From assembly GCF_014863605.1 (NCBI RefSeq), contig NZ_CP062252.1:3171001-3235000 (forward strand): DNA of 64,000 nucleotides. The letters run 5' to 3'. Each line of letters begins with the position of its first letter. The first letter of the stretch is position 1. A model generated the notes under the pieces. It ran no database searches, had not been told where the DNA came from, and saw only the letters and a program-made list of their open reading frames with translations. Made by a program: the position numbers and the translations under genes. Shown piece after piece: positions 28,292 through 37,626 of this stretch. Origin of the DNA: Pseudomonas allokribbensis. GTDB lineage: Bacteria; Pseudomonadota; Gammaproteobacteria; Pseudomonadales; Pseudomonadaceae.

Positions 28292-29959
28292 GCTCTTGAT
28301 CATCTCCCGCACCTTCGCCGTCAACAGATCGAAGGTGAACGGCTTGGTGATCATCTGCATGCCCGGGTCGAGAAACCCGCCGCGTACCGCGGCGTGCTCG
28401 GCATAACCGGTGATGAACAGGACTTTCAGCTCTGGCCGGTATTGCCGGCCGATTTCCGCCAGTTGCCGTCCGTTCATGCCCGGCAGGCCGACGTCGCTGA
28501 TCAGCAGATCGATACGTTGCTCCGAATCCAGAATCGGCATGGCGCCGTCAGCATCGCCGGCTTCGACAAACCCGTAACCCAATTCACTCAATACCGCGCT
28601 GACCAGCACGCGCACGGCCGGGTCGTCTTCGACGATCAAGACGGTTTCGCCTTCCACGGCGTTCGGCGCCTGCTCCGTGTCTGCTGGCGCGTGAGGCAGT
28701 GACTCGCCCTGGAAACGCGGCAGATAAAGTTTGACCGTGGTGCCTTGATCGATCTTGCTGTCGATCGACACATGTCCACCGGATTGCTTGCTGAAACCGT
28801 AGATCATCGACAGGCCCAGCCCTGTGCCCTGGCCGATCGGCTTGGTGGTGAAAAACGGGTCGAATGCGCGATTGATGACACTTTCCGGCATGCCGCAACC
28901 ATTGTCGGTCACGCTCAAGACGACGTAATCACCGGGCTCAAGATTGCTATAGGTCGCGGTGTAGTCGCGATCCAGCACCTGATTACCCGTCTCGACCACC
29001 AGATTGCCGCCGTCGGGCATCGCATCCCGAGCGTTGATCACCAGGTTGAGCAGGGCGCTTTCCAGTTGATTGGGGTCGGCCTCGGCCACCCACAATTGTT
29101 CATGCAGACGCATATCCAGCTGGATGCTTTCGTTCAGGCTGCGTTGCAGCAATTCGCCCATCGACTGCACCAGATCATTCATCTGCACGGCTTTGGAGTC
29201 GAGCGACTGGCGCCGGGAAAACGCCAGCAAACGGTGAGTCAGGCCGGCCGCGCGGTTGGCTGACGTCACGCCCAGATCGATCAGGCTGTCGAGGTCATCT
29301 GTCCGCCCACGGGCAAGACGCCGGCGCAGTAGTTCGAGGCTGCCGATGATCCCGGTCAGCATATTGTTGAAGTCGTGAGCGATACCGCCGGTGAGCTGGC
29401 CGACCGCTTCCATCTTCTGCGACTGGCGCAGCGCTTCTTCGTTGTGCCGTAGTTGCGCCGTGCGTTCCTCGACTTGTTGCTCAAGGGTTTCGAGGGTTGA
29501 TTGCAGGCGTCGCTCGCTTTCGCTCAGGTCGATCAGACGGTCGCGGGCCTCGTACTGTCGTCGTCGCCCGCGCAGGGCAGTCGTGACCAGACTGATCAAG
29601 GTCGCCGGATGGAAAGGGCGTTCAAGGAATGTCACGTTGCCCAGCAATTCACTGAGTCGCGAGGAGGGGCCTTGTTCGGACCCGCCGTGATGGGTGAGCA
29701 GGACGATCGGCAGGTCCGACCACGCCGGTTGTTGCTTCAGGTAGGCCAGCAGGCCTTCCAGGTCCGGGCCATTCAGGGCTTCGGCAGCGATCAGCAGCAG
29801 ACCGGCGCCGGGTTCCAGTTCGGCGCACAGATGCCCCAGGCCGGACGTGATGAGACCACCGTAACCGGCCTCGTTGAGGATCATCAGCGCGATCTGGCTG
29901 TCGCGACCCAGGGGCGCCAGGATCAGCGCCCGTTCGGACAGCGGGACGGTGACGGTCAC
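28289..29959 (-). CDS. Hybrid sensor kinase with N-terminal pseudo-receiver
   Basis: A 556-residue cytoplasmic kinase. Residues 1-130 have the receiver fold pattern but lack the key residues: no acidic pair at the start (LILAPLGRDS), alanine-rich GLLLIAAEAL where the acceptor aspartate should be, and ERPF instead of KPF at the switch. A coiled coil leads to a HisKA domain of the HDFNN type (GGIAHDFNNMLTGIIG). The ATPase domain (NLVINARDAM, DNGCGM, GTGLGLSMI) and a normal C-terminal receiver (ISDVGLPGMNG, MITKPFTFD) follow. It starts with GTG inside the stop codon of the KaiC-like gene (GTGA), so the two are made together. Confidence 0.92.
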   Translation of the reverse strand: MTVTVPLSERALILAPLGRDSQIALMILNEAGYGGLITSGLGHLCAELEPGAGLLLIAAEALNGPDLEGLLAYLKQQPAWSDLPIVLLTHHGGSEQGPSSRLSELLGNVTFLERPFHPATLISLVTTALRGRRRQYEARDRLIDLSESERRLQSTLETLEQQVEERTAQLRHNEEALRQSQKMEAVGQLTGGIAHDFNNMLTGIIGSLELLRRRLARGRTDDLDSLIDLGVTSANRAAGLTHRLLAFSRRQSLDSKAVQMNDLVQSMGELLQRSLNESIQLDMRLHEQLWVAEADPNQLESALLNLVINARDAMPDGGNLVVETGNQVLDRDYTATYSNLEPGDYVVLSVTDNGCGMPESVINRAFDPFFTTKPIGQGTGLGLSMIYGFSKQSGGHVSIDSKIDQGTTVKLYLPRFQGESLPHAPADTEQAPNAVEGETVLIVEDDPAVRVLVSAVLSELGYGFVEAGDADGAMPILDSEQRIDLLISDVGLPGMNGRQLAEIGRQYRPELKVLFITGYAEHAAVRGGFLDPGMQMITKPFTFDLLTAKVREMIKS

Positions 29960-31473
29960 AAGTTGTCTTCCTTGAGCAGCGGATTGCTCGCACCGAGGTA
30001 CGTGGGCACACCGCGCAGCACACCCTGGAAGGCTTCCAGCGGTTCGCCGATGGTCATGCCCTGGGCGGAAATACGGTATTCACGGATGGTCGATTCGTGG
30101 CTGCCGGTGCGTTTCTTGATGATCGAAATCGCCCGGCGCACCTTGCCGAGGGCTTCGAAGTAGCGCAACAGGATGACGGTGTCGGCCAGATACGTGATGT
30201 CCACCGGCGCCTGCATGTCGCCGACCAGACCGTGCTGGGCGACGGTCATGAAGGTCGCGGCGCCCTTGCGGTTCAGGTACAGCAGCAGTTCGTGCATATG
30301 CAGGACCAGCGCGTTTTCTTCCGGCATCGCGGCCTGATAGCCGTTGATGCTGTCGATCACTACGGTCTTGATGTCGGCTTCATCAACGCAGCGGCGTACC
30401 CGGTGAGAGAACTCGCCGGGGGACAGTTCGGCGGCGTCGACTTGCTCGATCAGCAGATTGCCGGTGGCTTGCAGGGCCTTGAGGTCGATGCCGATGTTCT
30501 TCATGCGCTCGAACAGCAGCCCCAGTTCTTCATCGAAAATGAACAGTGCCGCTTTCTCGCCACGCGTGACCGCAGCGGCAGCGAAGATCATCGAAATCAG
30601 CGATTTGCCGGTACCGGCCGGGCCGAGAATCAACGTGCTGGAGCCGGTTTCGATCCCGCCGCCCAGCAGCGCGTCCATTTCGTGGATGCCACTGGTCAAT
30701 TGCAGACGCGGGTAATCGCCCCGATGTTCGGCCGCCACCAGACGCGGAAAGACATGCACGCCATCGCCCATGATGGTGAAGTCGTGAAAACCGCCGCGAT
30801 ATTTCTGGCCGCGGTACTTGATCACCCGCACACGTCGGCGTTCGGCGCCGTAATTGGGGGTCAACTCTTCGAGGCGGATGACACCATGGGCCACGCTGTG
30901 CACGGTTTTGTCGAGGGACTCTGTCGTCAGGTCGTCCAGCAACAATACCGTCGCGTCATATCGCACGAAGTAGTGCTTGATCGCCAGGATCTGGCGGCGA
31001 TAACGCAGGGAGCTTTGCGCCAGCAGGCGGATCTCCGACAGGCTGTCGAGCACCACGCGGGTCGGTTTGAAGCGCTCGACCACTTCGAAAATCTGTTTGG
31101 TGGCTTCGCCCAGCTCAAGATCAGAGGAATACAGCAGGCTCTGCTGATGCTCGGCGTTGAGCAGGCTTTCCGGCGGTGTCAGCTCGAAAATCTCGATGTT
31201 TTCGTTCAGGTCCCAGCCGTGGGAGAGCGCACCCTGGCGCAGTTCGCGCTCGGTTTCGGACAGCGTGATGTACAGCGAGCGCTCGCCGGCCCGGGCGCCG
31301 GCCAGAAGAAAATGCAACGCCACCGTGGTTTTACCGGTACCGGGCTCGCCCTCCAGCAGGAACACATGACCGCGAGACAAACCACCGGCCAGAATGTCGT
31401 CCAGCCCTTCGATGCCTGTGGCGGCTTTTGCGCTGATCAACTCGTTCGATGTAGACAAAAAATGCCCTCTCAT
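29956..31473 (-). CDS. KaiC-like double-domain ATPase
   Basis: A 505-residue RecA-fold protein with two tandem KaiC domains. The first Walker A is GEPGTGKTT (about 42-50) and the second is GPAGTGKS (about 285). Helical and DSLSEIRLL/IDSINGYQAAM strands follow in each. The Ser-Thr phosphorylation dyad of cyanobacterial KaiC corresponds here to Thr-Tyr (DITYLADTVILLRYFE). KaiA and KaiB genes are absent. ATG 31473 lacks a ribosome site; a TTG at 31458 giving MSTSNELISAK has AGAGGG at good spacing and may be the true start. It is coupled by a 4-base overlap to the pseudo-receiver kinase. Role in clock-like timing or in general signalling is unknown. Confidence 0.9.
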   Translation of the reverse strand: MRGHFLSTSNELISAKAATGIEGLDDILAGGLSRGHVFLLEGEPGTGKTTVALHFLLAGARAGERSLYITLSETERELRQGALSHGWDLNENIEIFELTPPESLLNAEHQQSLLYSSDLELGEATKQIFEVVERFKPTRVVLDSLSEIRLLAQSSLRYRRQILAIKHYFVRYDATVLLLDDLTTESLDKTVHSVAHGVIRLEELTPNYGAERRRVRVIKYRGQKYRGGFHDFTIMGDGVHVFPRLVAAEHRGDYPRLQLTSGIHEMDALLGGGIETGSSTLILGPAGTGKSLISMIFAAAAVTRGEKAALFIFDEELGLLFERMKNIGIDLKALQATGNLLIEQVDAAELSPGEFSHRVRRCVDEADIKTVVIDSINGYQAAMPEENALVLHMHELLLYLNRKGAATFMTVAQHGLVGDMQAPVDITYLADTVILLRYFEALGKVRRAISIIKKRTGSHESTIREYRISAQGMTIGEPLEAFQGVLRGVPTYLGASNPLLKEDNL

Positions 31474-31586
31474 GACTAGGGGAAACGAGACAGCGGGCGG
31501 GGGTACGCCTTTACGGGCTGCCTGTTTACTTGACCCTTTGCCGAGAGGGCGGTTCCGAATTTCTTGCGGGAGGCGTCTGACCTCGT

Positions 31587-32642
31587 TCAAAGACCTTGCT
31601 GCAACGACGGATCGTCCGGATTCATCTGTTCGAGTTGGGCCAGCAGAACCTGCACGTTCTGCAATTGGCCACTTTCCTTCCAGTAATTGATCAGCAGCAC
31701 GCGGGCCTTGCGGTCGGCGGGGTGGCGCTGGACGATTTCCTGCAACTGTTTCTGCGCCGCTTCCAGTTCCTCGGCGCTGTGCAGGGTGGTGGCGAGGTCG
31801 TAGCGATAGTCTTTGTTGTCGGGCTCCAGCTCCACGGCTTTGGACAGGCCGAGCAGGGCGAATTCGCGCTGATCGTGATGTAGCAGCCACAGGCCCAGCG
31901 CATGTTGCAGATAAGCAGAGTCGGGTTGGGCCTTCAATTGGCGAGCCAGCAATTGCCGGGCGGCGTCACTCTGGCCCTGACGGTCGAGCACTTCGATCTG
32001 CATCACCAGCGCCGGCAGGTTGGCGGGATCCAGGCGCAGGGTTTGCTCAAGGGCATCCTGTGCCTGCTTGAGCTCGGCATTGTGCAGATACAGACGTGCC
32101 AGTTGCGCGTAGTTGGCGGCGCTTTCCGGCTGGCTCTTGAGTGCCTGCTCCCACACGTCGATGCCTTGCTGCAACGGCGCGAAATACAGGCCCAACTGAT
32201 CGGGGGACAAGCCGAGCAGAGCGTTGATCGCGGTAAATCGAACGTCCTGATCCTCATCATCGAGCAACGGGCCGAGCAACAGACTGCGCTGGCCGCCCGG
32301 CACCAGGCCGGTCACGCTCCTGATCGCCGCCATTCGTACATCCGGGGATTCGTTCTGCAGATCGGCATCGGCCAGTTTCAACGCTTGCGGGCTCGGGTAG
32401 TTCGGCAGTTCGGCGTGCAGCCAGACACGCCGCTTGACCGACAGGTCCGGACGCCCCAGCTGTTGGTACAAAACCCGCGCCGCGCCCGGTTGACCGGCTC
32501 GTGCGGCGGCCAGCGCTTCACTGAAACCATGCTTGATGGCCTCCGGCACCACGGGCGCGGTGCTGCGCAGGGACAGCCATCCAACCAGGAGGACAAGCAC
32601 GAGGCCAAGACTGATGAACAAGTAGCGGCGGGACTGAGGCAT
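31587..32642 (-). CDS. Membrane-anchored HEAT/TPR repeat protein
   Basis: A 351-residue protein anchored by one N-terminal segment (YLFISLGLVLVLLVGWLSL), with the rest probably periplasmic. Residues about 95-165 are HEAT-like repeats (SPDVRMAAIRSV and DEDQDVRFTAINALLGL). Residues about 185-340 are TPRs (YAQLARLYLHNAELKQAQDALEQTL and following). It resembles the repeat part of larger multihaem-type proteins but contains no haem-binding CxxCH motif. Expected role is protein-protein scaffolding. It diverges from the FUSC efflux operon across a 99-base gap. Confidence 0.8.
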   Translation of the reverse strand: MPQSRRYLFISLGLVLVLLVGWLSLRSTAPVVPEAIKHGFSEALAAARAGQPGAARVLYQQLGRPDLSVKRRVWLHAELPNYPSPQALKLADADLQNESPDVRMAAIRSVTGLVPGGQRSLLLGPLLDDEDQDVRFTAINALLGLSPDQLGLYFAPLQQGIDVWEQALKSQPESAANYAQLARLYLHNAELKQAQDALEQTLRLDPANLPALVMQIEVLDRQGQSDAARQLLARQLKAQPDSAYLQHALGLWLLHHDQREFALLGLSKAVELEPDNKDYRYDLATTLHSAEELEAAQKQLQEIVQRHPADRKARVLLINYWKESGQLQNVQVLLAQLEQMNPDDPSLQQGL

Positions 32643-32741
32643 GCAGGTATCCGAAGCTTTTATATTGACGCAGAGGGGGCAAGCTTCGGTCAGCTGAAGC
32701 CGTGAGTCAAACACTGTGCCCGATATGACCGACCACCATTG

Positions 32742-34970
32742 ATGAATAGCCCTACAACATCTGTCGGCCCCGGAAGCCGGCTAGCTCTCGATGCAGTGAC
32801 TACGCTTGGTGAAGTTCCTTTGACGAGCGCATTCATGCAAGCCCTGTTCAATTATTTCAAGGCCGTGATCCACCCCGGTCAGGCAGTGCTGCTGTTTGGT
32901 CTGCGCACCATTGCGGCCGGACTGCTGACGTTATACCTGGCGTTCCTGTTCGATCTGGATCAACCCAAGTGGTCGATCATGGCCGTGGTCATCATCAGTC
33001 AGCCACTGGCCGGGATGGCGTTGGCCCGCAGTTTCGGCCAGGTCATCGGCACTACCCTTGGCGCTGCGGTGGCGGTGCTGATCATGGCGATTTTTCCTCA
33101 GGCGCCTTTGCCATTCATCACAACCCTGGCGCTGTGGCTGGCCCTGTGCACGGCTGGCGGCACGTTACTGCGCTACACCAGTTCCCAGGCGTTCGTGCTC
33201 AGTGGCTACACCGCCGTGGTGGTGGCGCTGCTGGCAATCCCGGATCAGGACGGCACCTTTCTGCTGGCGGTCACCCGGGTCACTGAAACCTTGCTGGCGG
33301 TGGCCTGCGTCTGTGTTGTCAGCTTGCTCACGGCCCGCCCCGAGGCGGTTTCGCGCAACTACTTCGCCAAAGTCGATCAGGTCATCAAACTGGTCGCCAC
33401 CCATGCCGCCGCAGTGATTCGTACCGAAGAAAGCGAAGCTGAATTCCAGCGCCGGCAAATGCAATTGCTTGGAGAAATCAGCGCCCTGGAAGGCTTGCGT
33501 CGCCATCTGTATTTCGATGCCCCGCGCCTGCGCAGTGCCAACAACCTGGTGTTGATGCTGGGCAATCAACTGATGCTGCTGACATCGCGCCTGACAGCCC
33601 TGCGTCATCAGCGCCAGTTGCTGACCGCGCGCTGGGACGGCGATCTGCCGCTCGAGGTCCAGCGTTTGCGTGCCGATGAGCTGGCGTTTCTCGATCAATT
33701 GGCACAGTACGGGCGTTCACTGCCGGAAGACATGCGGCACCAACTGGTTGTCCTTCAGCAACAATTCGAAGCGCTGGCCTACAGGGCCGAACAGTTGACC
33801 GAAGACATGAGCGCCACCTTGCGTTCGCTGGCATGGGCGCTGCGTTGGGAGCAGGCGCGGCTGTTGCAACAACTGGAGCAGATCCTCGAACTGAGCGAAG
33901 CGATACAGGAAGGACGGGAGGCCAGTTGCATGTTTCGCGGCCAGTCCAGTCCGCTGCACCTGGATTTCACCCTGGCAGCCATGAACGCCATCCGGGCCTT
34001 CAGCGCATTACTGGTGGCGGGGCTGATCTGGATCGAAACGGCGTGGGACGGTGCACGTGGTGGAATGATTCTGGTGGGAATTCTGTGTTCACTGATGGCA
34101 ACGTTCCCGCGCCCCTTGATCGCCGCACAGAGCTACGCCCGGGGATTGGGCCTGGCACTGGTGGTTTCGGCGCTGTATCAGTTCATGCTGGTGCCGGCGG
34201 TCAACGACTTCGAATGGCTGGCGCTGTTGCTGGCACCTCTGCTCTATGTGATTGCGGTCGGACTGGCCAGCCCGGCCACGGCGGGCATCGGCATGGGGCT
34301 GGGATTGTCGAGTTTCCTGATGCTCGGTCCACAGAACGTCGGCACCGGGCAGAACACCGCCATCCAATGGTTCGAGTTTGCCGGTGCCTACGTCAGTGCG
34401 GCGATGCTGGCCCTGATCGTCTATGCCTGGATCTTTCCGTTCCGTCCGGTGTTGCGAATCCGCCGGTTCTACAACGAAGCGCGGGAGCAGGTGTATCAAC
34501 TGACGAAAGTGCCCGCTACAGACGAACAGCAATTCACGTTCGAAAGCCGCATGGTCGATCGCCTGACAACCATGCTGGGGCTGTTGCCGGCAGCCAATGA
34601 TCCGGACATGCAACGACGATATGAAATCAGTCTTGCCTGTGTGGCACTCGGCGTGGCCATCCACCAGCTCAGGCAACAGGTGCAGGGCAACGCCTTGCTC
34701 ACGGACGCTTTCGGCCAGCAACTGATGGCCGCCTTGCGCCAGACCGGCCGCTTTGTCGCTGGCCGTCCGGATGTGCACCTGCCAGCCTTGCTGACGACGC
34801 TGCACGCGCTCGGTGATCAGTTGGATGACCTGCATGCCGCGACGCATGAACACCTGTGGTCCGTGTTTCGTATGCGCGTTGCTTTGTTGATCGTCGTCTC
34901 GTTTCTTGAGCGTCACGGTGAGTATCTGCAACACAACGTCCCTGAAGGAGTACCGGCCCTTGCCCATTGA
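32742..34970 (+). CDS. FUSC-family inner membrane transporter (AaeB-like)
   Basis: A 742-residue protein of the fusaric-acid resistance / aromatic acid exporter family. Two blocks of about five to six membrane segments each (around 45-210 and 420-590) are separated by a long cytoplasmic helical region. The first block starts GQAVLLFGLRTIAAGLLTLYLAFLF, and the second contains AFSALLVAGLIWIETAWDGARGG. It exports aromatic or weak organic acids together with the HlyD-type partner. The start is uncertain: ATG 32742 is used, and ATG 32835 (MQALFNYFKAVI) begins closer to the first membrane helix. The stop overlaps the next gene. Confidence 0.88.
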   Translation: MNSPTTSVGPGSRLALDAVTTLGEVPLTSAFMQALFNYFKAVIHPGQAVLLFGLRTIAAGLLTLYLAFLFDLDQPKWSIMAVVIISQPLAGMALARSFGQVIGTTLGAAVAVLIMAIFPQAPLPFITTLALWLALCTAGGTLLRYTSSQAFVLSGYTAVVVALLAIPDQDGTFLLAVTRVTETLLAVACVCVVSLLTARPEAVSRNYFAKVDQVIKLVATHAAAVIRTEESEAEFQRRQMQLLGEISALEGLRRHLYFDAPRLRSANNLVLMLGNQLMLLTSRLTALRHQRQLLTARWDGDLPLEVQRLRADELAFLDQLAQYGRSLPEDMRHQLVVLQQQFEALAYRAEQLTEDMSATLRSLAWALRWEQARLLQQLEQILELSEAIQEGREASCMFRGQSSPLHLDFTLAAMNAIRAFSALLVAGLIWIETAWDGARGGMILVGILCSLMATFPRPLIAAQSYARGLGLALVVSALYQFMLVPAVNDFEWLALLLAPLLYVIAVGLASPATAGIGMGLGLSSFLMLGPQNVGTGQNTAIQWFEFAGAYVSAAMLALIVYAWIFPFRPVLRIRRFYNEAREQVYQLTKVPATDEQQFTFESRMVDRLTTMLGLLPAANDPDMQRRYEISLACVALGVAIHQLRQQVQGNALLTDAFGQQLMAALRQTGRFVAGRPDVHLPALLTTLHALGDQLDDLHAATHEHLWSVFRMRVALLIVVSFLERHGEYLQHNVPEGVPALAH

Positions 34971-35160
34971 TTTCGAGGTCGGTGGCGTCTACCTGCCACC
35001 CATTGCTCAGGCCCTGATTCTGGCCATCCCGGTCTTTCTATTGCTGGACTGGGTATTGCGCCGCCTCGGCGTGCTGCGTCTGGTCTGGCATGAAGCGCTG
35101 TTCGAAGGGGCGTTGTACGCCTGTGTTTGCGCCACATTGATTTTGTTGATGGGAGCCTGA
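34960..35160 (+). CDS. DUF1656 small membrane protein
   Basis: A 66-residue protein beginning PIDFEVGGVYLPPIAQALIL, the typical opening of DUF1656 proteins that sit between FUSC and HlyD genes in aromatic-acid efflux operons (AaeX-like). Two hydrophobic helices are visible. The start is TTG 34960, with GGAG eight bases upstream, overlapping the end of the FUSC gene; the size then equals the usual 65-67 residues. Confidence 0.85.
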   Translation: MPIDFEVGGVYLPPIAQALILAIPVFLLLDWVLRRLGVLRLVWHEALFEGALYACVCATLILLMGA

Positions 35161-35164
35161 TGCC

Positions 35165-36145
35165 TTGAAGACGTTGCTCACTCGATTGACGACATTGGCA
35201 GTGGTGTTGCTGGCAATCGTGCTCGGCTGGTTCGCCTGGGAGCATTACACCCGAGCCCCATGGACACGGGATGCGCGGGTGAGGGCGGATGTCGTGACCC
35301 TGTCGGCGGATGTCTCGGGGCGTATCGTCAGTCTGGCGGTGCAGGACAACCAGCATGTCGACAAGGGCCAATTGCTGCTGGAGATCGATCCGGCTCGCTA
35401 CAGCCTGGCGGTTGAACATGCCAGGCGTTCGGTCGAAGTGGCCAGGGCCACGCTCGGCCAATCCCGGGCCGCCATCGTCGCCAGCGAGGCCTTGCTCAAG
35501 CAACGCGAGAGCGAAGAACGGCGCAGGCGCACGCTCAAGCAGGGCTTTGCGATTTCCGGGGAAGAATGGGAAAAATCCAGTACCGAAGTGGCCGTGGCCC
35601 AGGCTGATCTGCTGCGCAACCAGGCCAATCTGGGTCTGGCACAAGCCAACGTGCAATTGGCGATTGCAGCACTGACTCAGGCCGAGCTGGACTTGCAGCG
35701 CACCCGTGTCGAATCGCCGGTCAGCGGCTATGTCACCAACCTGTTGACCCGTCAGGGGGATTACGCGGTGGCCGGCGGAGCGTTGCTGGCACTGGTCGAC
35801 AGCGACTCGTTCTATGTCAGTGGCTATTTCGAGGAAACCAAACTGCCAAGGATCGAGGAGGGTGATCGCGTGCGGATTGAATTGATGAGCGGCGAAAAGT
35901 TTGGCGGCACGGTGCAAAGCATCGCCTTCGCCATTGCCGATCGGGAAAACGCACCGGGCAGTCGATTGCTGGCCAACATCAACCCCAGCTACACGTGGGT
36001 AAAGCTTGCACAGCGGGTGCCGGTGCGGATCGGCATCGACCCGGATTACGCGGGCAAGGACCGATTGAGGGCAGGCACCACCGCCACCGTCACGGTGCTG
36101 GAGAACCATGAAAGACAGGCACAAAAAAGCCCCGCGACCGAATGA
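35165..36145 (+). CDS. HlyD-family membrane fusion protein (AaeA-like)
   Basis: A 326-residue periplasmic adaptor for the FUSC pump. One N-terminal membrane anchor (LAVVLLAIVLGWFAW) is followed by a lipoyl half-motif (DVSGRIVSLAVQDNQHVDKGQLLLEID), a coiled hairpin (about 75-175), the second lipoyl half (RVESPVSGYVTNLLTRQGDYAVAG) and a beta-barrel region. It starts with TTG four bases after the DUF1656 stop, with GGAG upstream. Its last codons lie inside the hairpin that terminates oprN on the other strand. Confidence 0.9.
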   Translation: MKTLLTRLTTLAVVLLAIVLGWFAWEHYTRAPWTRDARVRADVVTLSADVSGRIVSLAVQDNQHVDKGQLLLEIDPARYSLAVEHARRSVEVARATLGQSRAAIVASEALLKQRESEERRRRTLKQGFAISGEEWEKSSTEVAVAQADLLRNQANLGLAQANVQLAIAALTQAELDLQRTRVESPVSGYVTNLLTRQGDYAVAGGALLALVDSDSFYVSGYFEETKLPRIEEGDRVRIELMSGEKFGGTVQSIAFAIADRENAPGSRLLANINPSYTWVKLAQRVPVRIGIDPDYAGKDRLRAGTTATVTVLENHERQAQKSPATE

Positions 36146-36158
36146 TACGCGGGGCAAA
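36123..36158 (-). terminator. Rho-independent terminator of mexEF-oprN, inside the HlyD gene end
   Basis: On the minus strand GCCCCGCG and CGCGGGGC form an 8-base stem followed by TTTTTT. The run of T only exists in the minus direction, so it serves oprN. It overlaps the last codons and stop of the plus-strand HlyD-type gene. Confidence 0.85.
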
Positions 36159-36204
36159 GAATTTGGTTGGTTGCGGCCAACCAAAGGAGCTCTTTAAAAA
36201 ACTG

Positions 36205-37626
36205 TTACTTGCTGGCAACCGTTTCTGGCTGCCAGCCGCCGCCGAGGGCCTTGTAGATCGCGACGATGCCGCGATACAGATCGACTTCGGCCTGGGCCTG
36301 ACTGTCTTCGGCGTTCAAACGCTCACGCTGGGCGTCGAGCAGCACGAGGAAATCCGTGGTGCCTTCGCGATAGCGGATTTCAGCCAGATCGGCAGCCTTG
36401 CGACTTGATTCGCTCTGGCGGATCAGCGAGATCAACCGTTGCTGGCGTTTGCCGTAATCGCTGAAAGCGTTTTCCGATTCTTCCAGAGCCAGCAGCACTT
36501 GCTGCTCGTAGGTCGCCAGTGCGCCTTCGGCATCGGCGTCGGCACCGCGCAAACGGGCCCGCACGCTGCCAAGGTCGAACGCCGCCCAGGTGATGCTCGG
36601 GCCCAGTGCCCAGGCGTTGGCCGCCGAGGAACCGATCTGCGAACCACGCCCGGCCGTCCAGCCAAGGAAACCGCTGAGGCTGACCCGTGGGAACAGGTCG
36701 GCCTTGGCCACACCGATACGTGCCGTGGCGGAAGCCAGTTTGCGTTCGGCGCTGAGAATGTCCGGGCGACGTTGCAGCAGTTCGCCTGGATTGCCGATCG
36801 GCAATGCCTTGGCGATGGCTGGCAAGTCTTTCGGGCTCAGGTCGACGGTCAGCTTGTCCGGACGCTCGCCCAACAGGGTAGCAATGCGGTTTTTCTGGCG
36901 AACCTGTTCGGCCTGCAATTGCGGCACGCTGGCTTCGACCGATGCCAGACGCGCATCGGCACGTTCGACATCGAGCTGGTCGCCAACGCCGGCGTCACGC
37001 AGGCTGATGGTGATCTTGCGCGACTCCTGTTGGTTCTCCAGGTTGGCCACGGCGATCTTTTCCCGCAGTTGTGCACCGCGCAGTTGACCGTAAGCGTCCA
37101 CCAGTTCGGCAATCATGGTGACTTGCAGCTGGTACAGATCGGCTTCGGCAGCCTGCTGGTCAGCGTCGCTGGCTTCCAGATTGCGCTGGATGCGGCCAAA
37201 CAGATCGATTTCCCAGGCCATGTCCAGACCCAGGTCATAGCGTTCGCTGTTGACCCGCTTGGTGGTCTGGCCGGGAATCTGACCCTTGGCCAGATCGCTG
37301 CTGGCACGGCTGGTGATGGTCGGCATGGCGTCATTGCTGACGTCGTCGCGGATCGCCCGTGCAGCTTTCCAGCGGGCGAACGCCACGCGCAGTTGGCGGT
37401 TCCCTTGCAGCGATTGAGTCACCAACTGGTTGAGGGTCGGATCGTCGAACTGCTGCCACCAGATGCCTTCGAACTTCGAACGGTCAAAGTTCTTCTGGCC
37501 GGCGGCGCCGTCGGTGGCGGCCGTGATGTTGGCCGCCTCCGTGGCTGGGGTCTTGTAGTCGGGACCGACTGCACAGGCGCTCAAGGCCAGTACCAGCAGG
37601 CTCGGCAGGAAGACTTTCAGACTCAT
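36205..37626 (-). CDS. oprN: Outer membrane channel of the MexEF efflux pump
   Basis: A 473-residue OprM/TolC-type lipoprotein channel. The lipobox is in LLVLALSACAVGPDY and the protein continues with the WWQQFDDPTLNQLV motif of the family. Duplicated helical barrel regions and the conserved RPDILSAERKLASATARIG segment follow. It forms the outer membrane exit for the RND pump. Its ATG overlaps the mexF stop (ATGA). The start is placed at MSLKVFLPSLL because of the lipobox; the upstream frame is not coding. Confidence 0.93.
   Translation of the reverse strand: MSLKVFLPSLLVLALSACAVGPDYKTPATEAANITAATDGAAGQKNFDRSKFEGIWWQQFDDPTLNQLVTQSLQGNRQLRVAFARWKAARAIRDDVSNDAMPTITSRASSDLAKGQIPGQTTKRVNSERYDLGLDMAWEIDLFGRIQRNLEASDADQQAAEADLYQLQVTMIAELVDAYGQLRGAQLREKIAVANLENQQESRKITISLRDAGVGDQLDVERADARLASVEASVPQLQAEQVRQKNRIATLLGERPDKLTVDLSPKDLPAIAKALPIGNPGELLQRRPDILSAERKLASATARIGVAKADLFPRVSLSGFLGWTAGRGSQIGSSAANAWALGPSITWAAFDLGSVRARLRGADADAEGALATYEQQVLLALEESENAFSDYGKRQQRLISLIRQSESSRKAADLAEIRYREGTTDFLVLLDAQRERLNAEDSQAQAEVDLYRGIVAIYKALGGGWQPETVASK

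Noticed and set aside
30097..31479. 460-codon frame opposite the KaiC-like gene
   Set aside because: The opposite frame has two Walker motifs and family-wide similarity; this one has no recognisable pattern.
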